DNA of 64,000 bases from an uncultured Burkholderiales bacterium (GTDB lineage Bacteria > Pseudomonadota > Gammaproteobacteria > Burkholderiales > Burkholderiaceae), in NCBI GenBank assembly GCA_946480465.1, contig CAMLJY010000015.1, positions 1-64,000 of the forward strand, written 5' to 3'. Shown here piece after piece: positions 36,712 through 44,841 of the stretch. Position 1 is the first letter of the stretch; every line of letters begins with the position of its first letter. A program made the translations under genes and the position numbers. Under the pieces are notes generated by a model. It did no database searches, was not told the origin of the DNA, and saw only the letters and a list, made by a program, of their open reading frames with translations.

Positions 36712-37344
36712 CTACTGGATCAGCCCGTTCTTCAGCGCGTAGTAGGTGAGGTCGCTGTTCGACGACAGCTTCAGCTTCTCCATCACCCGGGTGCGGTAGG
36801 TGCTGACGGTCTTGATCGACAGCGACATGCTGTCGGCCATGTGGCCGATGGTCTCGCCCTTCGCGAGGCGCAGGAAGACCTGGAGTTCCCTTTCCGACAG
36901 CAATTCGTGCGGCAGCTTGTTCTGGTCGCCGCCCAGGCTGTCGGCCAGCAGTTCGGCCACGGCCGGGGTGATGTACTTGCGGCCGCGGTACACGGTGCGG
37001 ATCGCGGTGGCGATCTCGTTCGGGTCGCATTCCTTGTTCAGGTAGCCGCTGGCGCCCTGGCGCAGCAGCGTGGTGGCGTAGTGCGCTTCCGGAAAGCCGC
37101 TGAGGATCAGCACCGGCAGGTCCGGCTCGCGCGCCTTGATGGCCGCCAGCGCGTCGACGCCGCCATGGTCGGGCATCGACAGGTCCATCAGGATCACGTC
37201 CACCTCGCCCTGGCGCACGATGTCCAGGGCCTCGCGGCCATTGCTCGCTTCGCCGGTGACGCGCAGGTCGGTTTGCTCGGACAGGAACTGGCGCAATCCG
37301 GTGCGCACGATGGCATGGTCGTCGACGATCGCTACGCGGATCAT
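36712..37344 (-). CDS. LuxR/NarL-family response regulator
   Basis: This 210-aa regulator has a receiver (IVDDH near residue 7, VILMDLSMPD with acceptor Asp near 54, GYLNKECDPNEI with conserved Lys). The LuxR-type helix-turn-helix is LSERELQVFLRLAKGETIGHMADSMSLSIKTVSTYRTRVMEKL. The layout is close to UvrY/GacA and NarL regulators. No sensor kinase is next to it. It is divergent from the DUF1328 gene across a 239-bp region with a CCTACAG site. Confidence 0.92.
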   Translation of the reverse strand: MIRVAIVDDHAIVRTGLRQFLSEQTDLRVTGEASNGREALDIVRQGEVDVILMDLSMPDHGGVDALAAIKAREPDLPVLILSGFPEAHYATTLLRQGASGYLNKECDPNEIATAIRTVYRGRKYITPAVAELLADSLGGDQNKLPHELLSERELQVFLRLAKGETIGHMADSMSLSIKTVSTYRTRVMEKLKLSSNSDLTYYALKNGLIQ

Positions 37345-37414
37345 GAGGATCCCTCGGTGATTGACTCCAGCGAGCAGTCTAGCGAGGACCGTGCCAGCCG
37401 ACCGTAGGCCGCTT

Positions 37415-37421
37415 CCTACAG
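37415..37421 (+). promoter_or_regulatory. CCTACAG motif between NarL-type regulator and DUF1328 gene
   Basis: The site reads GTAGGCCGCTTCCTACAG, so the core is also part of a near-palindrome (GTAGG...CCTAC). It lies in the divergent promoter region, 163 bases before the DUF1328 start. Confidence 0.3.
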
Positions 37422-37583
37422 GGCCGCATCGGTGGCGCCGACAGCCGCAAGCGGCCTGGGCCTGCTATTTGCATAGGTGTGCCTGCCTACGATCGATCCA
37501 TCGTGGCAACGGTCGCCGCGACCTTGCCAGCCGAAGGCGCGAAGGCTCCGGAGCCTTCCACGCCTTTCCAACAGGAGATCGTG

Positions 37584-37748
37584 ATGTTGCACTACGCCAT
37601 CGTGTTTTTCGTCATCGCGCTGATCGCCGCGCTGTTCGGCTTCGGCGGCATCGCAGCCGGCGCCGCCGGCATCGCGAAGATCCTCTTCTTCGTCTTCGTG
37701 ATCATGGCCGTCGCCACCTTCGTGATGAGCCTGATCCGCAAGAGCTAG
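37584..37748 (+). CDS. DUF1328 small membrane protein (YtjA-like)
   Basis: This 54-aa protein has two transmembrane helices, [30 protein letters not shown] and [19 protein letters not shown], exactly the DUF1328/YtjA pattern. ATG at 37584 follows AGGAG; longer upstream frames were rejected. These proteins are often stress-induced in proteobacteria; their role is unknown. It lies 48 bp before the DUF883-like gene. Confidence 0.92.
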   Translation: MLHYAIVFFVIALIAALFGFGGIAAGAAGIAKILFFVFVIMAVATFVMSLIRKS

Positions 37749-37796
37749 CGGCGCGGCTCGGGCGCCGCATCCACCTTTCCCCACAAGGAGAAGCAG

Positions 37797-38186
37797 ATGA
37801 ATTCAAGAACCACGCAGTCCACCGCCAACGACCTCGCCGACCAGGCCGCGAGCAAGGCGGACCTGGCGCTGAGCAGCAGCCGCCGAGTCGCCAACGACGC
37901 GCTGGACTCCCTGCAGTCCGGCGTCGACACGCTGCGCGAAACCGTGCCCAACGCCTTCAGCCGCGCCGCGGCCCAGGTGGAGGAGATCACCCGCCGCAGC
38001 CTCGACCGGGCGAAGGAAGCCTCGATGGGCATGCGCGACACGATGCACCGGGCCGGCGACCGCACGGTCGGCTACATCAAGGACGAGCCGGTGAAGTCGG
38101 TGCTGATCGCCGCCGCCACCGGCGCCGCGGTGGCGCTGCTGGTGGGCTGGGCGATGCGCTCGCGCAGCTCGCGCCACCTGCACTGA
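37797..38186 (+). CDS. DUF883/ElaB-YqjD-like membrane-anchored protein
   Basis: This 129-aa protein starts at an ATG after AAGGAG. An amphipathic helical N-terminal domain (residues 1-95) is followed by one transmembrane helix near the C-terminus (VLIAAATGAAVALLVGWAMRSR). The pre-membrane motif YIKDEPVKSVLIAAATGA fits the DUF883 family (ElaB, YqjD), tail-anchored proteins that bind ribosomes in stationary-phase E. coli. It forms a stress pair with the DUF1328 gene upstream. Confidence 0.85.
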   Translation: MNSRTTQSTANDLADQAASKADLALSSSRRVANDALDSLQSGVDTLRETVPNAFSRAAAQVEEITRRSLDRAKEASMGMRDTMHRAGDRTVGYIKDEPVKSVLIAAATGAAVALLVGWAMRSRSSRHLH

Positions 38187-38343
38187 GCCCTTCGCCGGCG
38201 CCGCCGCGTTCCGCGCACGCCGCGGCGGCGCGGCCCGTCGCCGGGCGATCCGGCCGGCGGCGCGCGCCGGCCTTCGCGCAGCGGCTTCGCTACAGGCGCA
38301 AGCCGCGCTGCTTCCTGACCCGCTGCAACGCCCTGGGGTTCAC

Positions 38344-38724
38344 ATGGTCCATCCGATGCTCAAGACGCTGGCCACGCGGCCGGAACTCATGGCCGAGCAC
38401 TTCGGCGCCTATGCCGAGCTGGCCGCCGCCGAGGCTTCCGAGGCAGCCCTGCTGTGGCGCGGCCGCGTGCTGTGGGCGGTCGCCACCGGCGCCTTCGTGC
38501 TGATGGCGCTGATGCTGGGCGGCATCTCGCTGCTGCTGCTGGGCGCGCTGCCGCGCGAGGCCATGCCCGCACCCTGGCTGCTGGCCCTGGTGCCGCTGCT
38601 GGCGCTGGCCCTGGCGGCGGGCTGCTGGGTGACGCTGCGCAACCGTCCCGCGGCCGAACCCTTTGCGCAACTGCGGCAGCAGATGGCCCTGGACGCGGCC
38701 CTGCTGGCCGAGGCGGGCGAATGA
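38344..38724 (+). CDS. Phage-holin superfamily (Actino/proteobacterial) membrane protein
   Basis: This 126-aa protein has an amphipathic N-terminus and two transmembrane helices (VLWAVATGAFVLMALMLGGISLLLL and APWLLALVPLLALALAAGCW). This is the layout of the holin superfamily III-like family (PF07332) found outside phages. It is the first gene of a packed set; its TGA overlaps the next ATG. A CTACAG site occurs at 38290. The same family often accompanies DUF883-type genes in this order. Confidence 0.78.
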   Translation: MVHPMLKTLATRPELMAEHFGAYAELAAAEASEAALLWRGRVLWAVATGAFVLMALMLGGISLLLLGALPREAMPAPWLLALVPLLALALAAGCWVTLRNRPAAEPFAQLRQQMALDAALLAEAGE

Positions 38725-39428
38725 TGGGCAGCGACCGCGTGAATGCGGCGCTGGCGCGGCTGGCCGCCTCGCGCGAGCAGCTGCGCCATGAACTGCTGCC
38801 GCCGCCGGACGACCGGCATCACGGCGGCGCGGCCGGTCCGCTGCCGCGGCGCCTGCAGGCGCTGTGGCGCTGGGCGCGGCAGCGCTTCGCCGGCTCGCCG
38901 GTGCTGGGCTTGGCGATGCAGGCGGTGCAGGGCTGGTGGCAGGCGCACCCCTGGCGCGGCGCCGGCGAGCTGGTGGCACAGGAGCTTCACGCTGGCATCG
39001 CGCCGCTGATCCGCCGCCACCCGCTGGCGGCCATGCTGGCCGCAGCCGGGCTCGGCGCCGCGCTGATGATCGGCAAGCCCTGGCGCTGGGGCCTGGTGCG
39101 GCGCGGGCTGCGGCCGCTGCCGCGGCATGCCGGCCGCTGGCTGCTGCGGCAGCTGGCCCAGCCCTCGGTGCAGGCGATGCTGGCCGGGCTGATCGTCTCC
39201 GCCGGCCTCGGCCGCGCGGCCCAGCAGGCCGCCGAGTCGGTCGGCGATGCCGACGCCTTCGCCGGCCGCGACCGCACGCCCGAGCCCACGCCGCCCTGGC
39301 CCGACCTGCCGGCCGCCGAGCCGGCGGGCGCTGCCGATGGAGGCGCCAGCCTGCACGGCGGCGCGGACGGTGCCCAGGGCAAGGGCGTGGACGGCGACGG
39401 CCCGCGGCCCCGGGCCGCCATCGACTAG
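38721..39428 (+). CDS. Membrane-associated hypothetical protein
   Basis: This 235-aa product starts at an ATG overlapping the stop of the holin-like gene (ATGA), implying coupled translation. It has two or three hydrophobic stretches (HPLAAMLAAAGLGAALMIGKPW and QAMLAGLIVSAGLG), many Arg/Trp in between, and a disordered acidic tail. I do not recognise a family. Its position between the holin-like gene and the MCE permease suggests a shared envelope role. Confidence 0.7.
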   Translation: MMGSDRVNAALARLAASREQLRHELLPPPDDRHHGGAAGPLPRRLQALWRWARQRFAGSPVLGLAMQAVQGWWQAHPWRGAGELVAQELHAGIAPLIRRHPLAAMLAAAGLGAALMIGKPWRWGLVRRGLRPLPRHAGRWLLRQLAQPSVQAMLAGLIVSAGLGRAAQQAAESVGDADAFAGRDRTPEPTPPWPDLPAAEPAGAADGGASLHGGADGAQGKGVDGDGPRPRAAID

Positions 39429-39435
39429 GCCCCCG

Positions 39436-40329
39436 ATGCCCGGCGCGCCGCTGCCCGCTGCCCCGGCGCCGCCGGCGACGGGACCGGCGGGCGCGCTGGC
39501 GGCCGTGCACCGTGCCACCGCGGCGATCGGCCGCGCGACCCATGCCGCGCTGGACGACGCGCGCACGACGCTGGCATTCATCGGCGCGCTGCTGCAGGCC
39601 GCCGGCCGCGTGCTGGTCGGCCTGCTGCGCCGGCGTGGCCGCGGTGTGCGCAGCCACCTGCGCGGCGCCGACCTGCTGGCCCAGCTGGAACAGTCCGGTC
39701 CGCGCAGCCTGCCGATCGTTTCGCTCGTCAGCGGCTTGGTCGGCGTGATCCTGGCGTACATGGGCGCGGTGCAGCTGCAGCGCTTCGGCGCGCAAAGCTT
39801 CATCGCCGACCTGGTGACCATCGGCGCGGTGCGCGAGGTGGCGGCGCTGATGACCGGCGTGATCCTCTCGGGCCGCATCGGCGCGGCCTTCGCGGCGCAG
39901 CTGGGCAGCATGCAGGCCAACGAAGAGATCGATGCGCTGCGCGCGCTCGGCGTCGACCCGATGGAATACCTGGTGCTGCCCCGCGTGCTGGGCCTGCTGC
40001 TGGTGGCCCCGCTGCTCACCGCCTATGCGGCGCTGGTGGCGGTGGCGGCCGGCGGCGCGGTGGCCAGCGTGGTGTTCGGCGTGCCGATCGAGCAGTACGG
40101 CCACAAGGCCTTGCAGGTGCTGACGCTGCCGCACGTGCTGGTGGGCCTGGGCAAGGGCACGGTGTACGGCCTGCTGGTCGCGCTCGCCGGCTGCCGCCAG
40201 GGCCTGCACGCCGGCCGCAGCGCGCAGGCGGTGGGCCAGGCGGTCACCGCGTCGGTGGTGCAGGCCATCGTCTGGATCGTCGTCGCCGCGTCGGCGCTGA
40301 CGGTGGCGCTGCAGCGCCTGGGCTGGTGA
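39436..40329 (+). CDS. MCE transporter permease (MlaE/YrbE type)
   Basis: This 297-aa inner-membrane permease starts at an ATG (MPGAPLPAAPAPPA) 7 bp after the upstream stop. Diagnostic motifs are PIVSLVSGLVGVILAYMGAVQL, LVTIGAVREVAALMTGVILSGRIGAAFAAQLGSM and NEEIDALRALGVDP. About five transmembrane helices follow a longer than usual polar N-terminus. It forms the membrane core of a phospholipid transporter with the ATPase and the MCE protein encoded next. Confidence 0.92.
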   Translation: MPGAPLPAAPAPPATGPAGALAAVHRATAAIGRATHAALDDARTTLAFIGALLQAAGRVLVGLLRRRGRGVRSHLRGADLLAQLEQSGPRSLPIVSLVSGLVGVILAYMGAVQLQRFGAQSFIADLVTIGAVREVAALMTGVILSGRIGAAFAAQLGSMQANEEIDALRALGVDPMEYLVLPRVLGLLLVAPLLTAYAALVAVAAGGAVASVVFGVPIEQYGHKALQVLTLPHVLVGLGKGTVYGLLVALAGCRQGLHAGRSAQAVGQAVTASVVQAIVWIVVAASALTVALQRLGW

Positions 40330-40333
40330 GGCG

Positions 40334-41260
40334 ATGGCCTTCGACGACGCCGCGCCGTTCGCCGCCGGGCCCGCCGCCACGCGGCGCGAGGCGCCGTCCG
40401 ACGTGCTGCCCGACGTGCTGGTGCGCGTCGAGCACCTGAGCCTGGCCTTCGGCGAGCGGCTGATCCAGCGCGACCTGCACTTCGAGATCCGCCGCGGCGA
40501 GGTGCTGGCCATCATCGGCGGCAGCGGCTGCGGCAAGAGCACGCTGCTGCGCCACCTGATCGGCCTGCAGGCGCCCGCGGCGGGCAGCGTGCGCTACGTC
40601 GCCACCGGACCGACCGGCGAGCCGCTGGGCCTGGCGCTGCACGGTGCCGATCCCGCCACCGAGGGCCGGCTGCGCCGCCGCTTCGGCACCATGTTCCAGG
40701 CCGGCGCCTTGTGGAGTTCGATGTCGATCGGCGAAAACGTGATGCTGCCGCTGGAGCTGTTCACGCCCCTAACCGAAGAAGAACGCGTCCAGCGCGCGCA
40801 CGAGCGGCTGGCGCAGGTGGGCCTGGCCGCGCAGTTCGATGCCGAGCCCGCCGCGCTCAGCGGCGGCATGAAGAAGCGCGCCGCCATCGCGCGGGCGCTG
40901 GCGCTGGACCCGCCGCTGCTGTACCTGGACGAACCTTCAGCCGGCCTCGATCCGGTCACCTCGGCCCAGCTGGACGAGCTGATGCTGGCCCTGCGCGAGG
41001 AGCACGGCCGCAGCATCGTGCTGGTGAGCCACGAGCTGGACAGCATCTTCGCGGTGGCCGACCGCGCGCTGTTCCTCGATGCCGGGCAGAAGACCATGAC
41101 CGCGCTGGGCCCGCCGCGCGAACTGGCCGAGCACGGGCCGGACGAGGTGCGCCATTTCCTGCAGGGAGGCCGCGGCCGGGGCAGAAACGCCGGGCCGCAC
41201 GGGGTTTCCGGGCCCCGGTGGGGCGGCGGGCCGGGTGCTGCCCGGCCCGGGGGGGCGTGA
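40334..41260 (+). CDS. MCE transporter ATP-binding protein (MlaF type)
   Basis: This 308-aa ABC ATPase has Walker A IIGGSGCGKSTLLRHL, a Q-loop region (TMFQAGALWSSMSIGENV), the signature LSGGMKKRAAIARALALDP and Walker B LLYLDEPSAGLDP. The H-loop lies in VLVSHELDS. The MKKR variant of the ABC signature is the usual one in MlaF-type subunits. The last ~35 residues are Gly/Arg-rich and probably disordered. Its stop shares one base with the next start (TGATG). Confidence 0.94.
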   Translation: MAFDDAAPFAAGPAATRREAPSDVLPDVLVRVEHLSLAFGERLIQRDLHFEIRRGEVLAIIGGSGCGKSTLLRHLIGLQAPAAGSVRYVATGPTGEPLGLALHGADPATEGRLRRRFGTMFQAGALWSSMSIGENVMLPLELFTPLTEEERVQRAHERLAQVGLAAQFDAEPAALSGGMKKRAAIARALALDPPLLYLDEPSAGLDPVTSAQLDELMLALREEHGRSIVLVSHELDSIFAVADRALFLDAGQKTMTALGPPRELAEHGPDEVRHFLQGGRGRGRNAGPHGVSGPRWGGGPGAARPGGA

Positions 41261-42408
41261 TGCCGCCGCGCCGGCGCGCCAGCCCGACGCTGATCGGCGC
41301 CTTCGTCGTCGGCGGCCTGGCGCTGGTCATCGCCGCCGTCATCGCTGCCGGCGGTGGCCGCTTCTTCACCCACAAGGAGTACGCAGTGATGCATTTCAGC
41401 GGCTCGATCTACGGGCTGCAGGTCGGCGCGCCGGTGGTCTTCCGCGGCGTGCGGCTGGGCAGCGTGACCTCGATCGGCCTGGTCTACGACCCGGCCGCCG
41501 ACCGCTTCTCCATCCCCGTGCTGGCGGAGCTGGAGCCGCACATCATCCGCGGCATGGGCGACCGCCGGTCGGACGACGAGGCGCGCCGCGGCGAGACCCT
41601 GCAGGCGCTGGTGCGGCGCGGCCTGCGCGCGCAGCTGTCGCTGCAGAGCCTGCTGACCGGCCAGCTCTACGTCGACCTGGACCTCCGGCCCGAGCGGCCC
41701 GGGCAGCTGCGCGGCGGCGACCACCGCAGCGCGATCGAGATCCCGACCACGCCCACCGCCATCCAGGCCCTGCGCGGCCAGCTCGAAGGGCTGGACCTGC
41801 GCAAGCTGGTGGACGACGTGGCGGCCATCGCCGCGTCGGCGCGTTCCGTGCTGTCCGGCCCGCAGCTGAAGCAGGCGCTGGACAACGTGCTGCAGATCAC
41901 CGCGCAGGTGCAGCAGCTGAGCGAGCGCCTGAACCGCCGCGTCGACCCGCTGGCCGACGCCGCGGCCGCGACGCTCGCCGACACCCGCCGCGCGATCGAC
42001 GGGGTGAACGGCGTGGTCGAGAAGGCCGGCGGCGCGGTCGACAAGGTGGGCGGCGCCGCCGAACGCATCGGCCGCACCGCCGAGCGTGCCGGCACGATGC
42101 TGGCCCCCGATGCGCCGCTGGTGCGCGACCTGCAGCGCGCCGCCGCCGAACTGGCCGCCACCGCGGCGGCGCTGCGCCAGCACGCCGCCGACGACAGCGG
42201 CCTGCTGCAGCACGCCGACCGCACGCTGCAGGACCTGTCGCGCGCGGCCCGCGCGGTGCGCGAGCTGGCCGACATGCTCGAGCGCCACCCCGAAGCGCTG
42301 CTGCGTGGCCGCCGGCGCGAGCGCGAACCCGAACCCGAGCCCGCCGCGCAAGGTGCGGCCGCCCCGGCGCCCGGCACCGAGGCGCCGCCGGCCCCCACGG
42401 CCAGATAA
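41260..42408 (+). CDS. MCE-domain protein (MlaD/PqiB-type substrate carrier)
   Basis: This 382-aa protein has one N-terminal transmembrane helix (TLIGAFVVGGLALVIAAVIAAG), one MCE domain (FSGSIYGLQVGAPVVFRGVRLGSVTSI) and a long helical region (~residues 170-340). That region has repeats such as VEKAGGAVDKVGGAAERIGRT. It is more than twice the length of MlaD, so it resembles the needle-forming MCE proteins, whose helices make a hydrophobic channel across the periplasm. The tail is Pro/Glu-rich. Confidence 0.9.
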   Translation: MPPRRRASPTLIGAFVVGGLALVIAAVIAAGGGRFFTHKEYAVMHFSGSIYGLQVGAPVVFRGVRLGSVTSIGLVYDPAADRFSIPVLAELEPHIIRGMGDRRSDDEARRGETLQALVRRGLRAQLSLQSLLTGQLYVDLDLRPERPGQLRGGDHRSAIEIPTTPTAIQALRGQLEGLDLRKLVDDVAAIAASARSVLSGPQLKQALDNVLQITAQVQQLSERLNRRVDPLADAAAATLADTRRAIDGVNGVVEKAGGAVDKVGGAAERIGRTAERAGTMLAPDAPLVRDLQRAAAELAATAAALRQHAADDSGLLQHADRTLQDLSRAARAVRELADMLERHPEALLRGRRREREPEPEPAAQGAAAPAPGTEAPPAPTAR

Positions 42409-42438
42409 CCCACACACGACGCGTCCCACCACATCGCC

Positions 42439-43062
42439 ATGACCCTTGCCCCGACCCTCCGCAAAGCCGCCGCCGCCGTCGGCGCCGCATCGATCGCGCT
42501 GCTGCTGGCCGGCTGCGTCAGCCGCGCGCCGCAGCCCGCGCCCACGCTCTACCGGCTGCCGATCGCCTCGCCGGTCGACGTCGGGCCCATCCACGTGCCC
42601 TCGGGCTGGACCTGGCAGATCGTCGGCGCGCCGCGCGTGCCCGAGTACCTGGACCGCGATGCGCTGCTGATGCCGCAGGGCGACGCCGGCCTGCGCCCGC
42701 TGCCCGGCCACCGCTGGGCCGAGCCGCTGCGCGAGGCGGTGCCACGCCTGCTGCGCCAGGACCTGGCCGCGCTGCTCGGCGCCGACCGCGTCTGGAGCAC
42801 GCCGGTGCCCCCGGGCGTCAGCATCACACGGCAGCTGCGGCTGGAGCTGCAGGCGCTGGAAACCACGCCCGACCGCCGCGCGGTGCGCCTGCGGGCGCGC
42901 TGGACGCTCATCGATCCCTCGGGCCAGACGCCGCCCTCGGCCCAGCAGGCCGATCTCACCGTGCCCAGCGCCGGCACCGAGCCGGACCAGCTCGTCACCG
43001 CCCATCGCCTCGCGCTGTGGCGCCTGGCCGAGCGCATCGCGGGCGTGCCGGCCAGCGGCTGA
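42439..43062 (+). CDS. ABC-type transport auxiliary lipoprotein (PqiC-like)
   Basis: This 207-aa lipoprotein has a signal peptide ending LLLAGCVSR (lipid Cys near residue 24). The domain (YRLPIASPVDVGPIHVPSG, APRVPEYLDRDALLM, ISITRQLRLELQALE-like strands) fits the PqiC/YmbA-type family that pairs with MCE systems at the outer membrane. It closes the transporter set permease-ATPase-MCE-lipoprotein. No MlaA, MlaB or MlaC gene is in the cluster. Confidence 0.88.
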   Translation: MTLAPTLRKAAAAVGAASIALLLAGCVSRAPQPAPTLYRLPIASPVDVGPIHVPSGWTWQIVGAPRVPEYLDRDALLMPQGDAGLRPLPGHRWAEPLREAVPRLLRQDLAALLGADRVWSTPVPPGVSITRQLRLELQALETTPDRRAVRLRARWTLIDPSGQTPPSAQQADLTVPSAGTEPDQLVTAHRLALWRLAERIAGVPASG

Positions 43063-43080
43063 GAGCACCACCGGCCCGCT

Positions 43081-43096
43081 GTAGGCCCGGGCCTAC
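43081..43096. promoter_or_regulatory. Perfect 16-bp palindrome GTAGGCCCGGGCCTAC
   Basis: It lies 95 bases upstream of the exported Cys-repeat gene and is self-complementary over its whole length. It contains the CCTAC half-site seen elsewhere upstream of stress genes. It could be an operator or a short hairpin after the MCE operon. Confidence 0.4.
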
Positions 43097-43190
43097 GGCG
43101 CGAACCGGTCCTGGCCGGTGGCGGGGTCCACGCGCGCTGCGGAGACTGGTGGCAGAGGCCTTTGCCGAAGGGCCGCAGTCGGAGACCGCC

Positions 43191-43763
43191 ATGAGCCACC
43201 CCTCCCTCCCATCGCCGTCCCGCCCCTTCGCGGCCACCGTGATGACCGCCCTGCTGGCCGTGGCCGGACTGGGCGCGCAAGCCGCCAACTTCTCGAAAAC
43301 CTCGTACGACAGCGCCAGGGCCGACATCAAGGCCACCTACCAGGCCGAGCGCGAGAACTGCGGTGCATTGGCCGGCAATGCCCGCGACATCTGCGTCGAG
43401 CAGGCCAAGGGACGCGAGGCGGTGGCGCTGGCGCAGCTGCAATACAACTACACCGGCAAGGCCGCGGACGAGCAGAAGCTGTACACCGCCCGCGCCGAGG
43501 CCCGCTTCGAGCTGGCCAAGGAGCGCTGCGACGACCTGGGCGGCGACGCCAAGGACGTCTGCCTGCGGCAGGCGCGCACCGAGCACGAGAAGGCCCAGGC
43601 CGAGATCCGGCTGGCGAAGAAGGTGACCTCGGCGATCGACGAGGCGGACGAAGCGCGGATGAAGGCCGATCGCCGGCTGGCGGTGGAGAAGTGCGGGCAG
43701 CTGGCGGGGGATGCGAAGGAGGCTTGCCTGGCTTCGGCGAAATCGCGGTTTGGGGAGAGGTAG
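43191..43763 (+). CDS. Exported helical protein with repeated CxxLxGxAxDxC motifs
   Basis: This 190-aa protein has a signal peptide (VMTALLAVAGLGAQA) and a mature helical region with three copies of a Cys-pair motif: CGALAGNARDICVEQAKG, CDDLGGDAKDVCLRQAR and CGQLAGDAKEACLASAK. The paired cysteines, 11 residues apart, probably form disulfides in the periplasm. Homologous exported proteins are common in Burkholderiales, with no known function. A 16-bp palindrome lies upstream; a large palindromic element follows the gene. Confidence 0.75.
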   Translation: MSHPSLPSPSRPFAATVMTALLAVAGLGAQAANFSKTSYDSARADIKATYQAERENCGALAGNARDICVEQAKGREAVALAQLQYNYTGKAADEQKLYTARAEARFELAKERCDDLGGDAKDVCLRQARTEHEKAQAEIRLAKKVTSAIDEADEARMKADRRLAVEKCGQLAGDAKEACLASAKSRFGER

Positions 43764-43804
43764 ACGCGGGTCGGTTTCGGGCCCTGGCGGGCGACCTCAC
43801 CGGA

Positions 43805-44765
43805 GCCTTTGCGGCTTGCTGCCGCTACCCGCCGGCTGGGTCTCGCCTTTGCGCTCTCGTGAAGTGCCGTTCACTGCCATCCGGCCGGGATTCGCCCTCG
43901 TGCTCGGCCGTCTGCGGTGGACTGCCATCCGGCCGGGTCTCGCTCTCGCCCTCTCGCTTTGGCCTCTGCGGTTGACTGCCACGCGGCCGGGATTCGCCCT
44001 CGTGCTCGGCCGTCTGCGGTTGACTGCCATCCGGCCGGGTCTCGCCCTCGCCCTCTCGCTTTGGCCTCTGCGGTTGACTGCCACGCGGCCGGGATTCGCC
44101 CTCGTGCTCGGCCGTCTGCGGCGGACTGCCACGCGGCCGGGTCTCGCCCCGGCGGGCGACCTACTTTCTTTGCTGGTGCAAAGAAAGTAGGCAAAGAAAG
44201 CACCTGAAACGTCGATCCGTGCCTCCGCACGCCATCGCTTCCAGCACGGTGTGTTCACCTCTCCGGCGTCTTCAATACCCCGAACCGTCGGTCACCAGAT
44301 TGGCAGTGAACACCCTCTGGCATACGAACGAGTGCCGCGTCTTTTGCGTGCCATGCGGTCCCGCTCAGGGCGCGACACGCCGCATGCTTTCGCATGCCAG
44401 GGCGGCTTACGTGCCAATCTGCTGACCGACGGTTCGGGGTATTAGGAATGCCAGGGTGCCGAGCCACAACTGTGGCGGATGCACTGAGTGTGCGGATGCA
44501 CGGATGGACGTTCAGGCCCTCTTTCTTGGTTACTTCTTTCTGGGCCAGCAGAAAGAAGTGACTCGCCCGCCGGGGCGAGACCCGGCCGCGTGGCAGTCAA
44601 CCGCAGACCGCAATGCGCGAGGCCGAGGGCAAGACCCGCCCGCGTGGCAGTGAACCGCAGAGGCCAAAGCGAGAGGGCGAGGGCGAGACCCGGCCGGATG
44701 GCAGTGAACCGAAATGAGCAAGAGCGCGAAGGCGAAACCCAGCCGCGCGGCGGTCAACCGCAGAC
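43805..44765. repeat. Palindromic composite intergenic element, copy C (longest)
   Basis: The element spans the convergent gap between the Cys-repeat gene and the penicillin-binding protein. Core arms at 44274-44305 and 44412-44443 (32 bp, one mismatch) match the cores of copies A and B. Terminator-like hairpins are CTACTTTCTTTGC/GCAAAGAAAGTAG at 44161-44190 and ACTTCTTTCTG/CAGAAAGAAGT at 44532-44559. On the left, ACTGCCA(N)(N)CGGCCGGG units start at 43873, 43921, 43975, 44023, 44077 and 44125, a strict 48/54-bp alternation. Mirrored units occur on the right at 44592, 44646, 44700 and 44749. It has no credible gene. Confidence 0.9.
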
Positions 44766-44841
44766 CGCCAATCGCAAGATCGAATCCCCGCCGGCCGCCG
44801 GCAAACAAGCAGCAGCACGAACAAGCCGCGCCGCTAACGCG

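Noticed and set aside
43805..44190. CRISPR-like array
   Set aside because: The units repeat regularly, but the 'spacers' are the same two sequences alternating, and no cas genes are present. It is a tandem repeat within the palindromic element.
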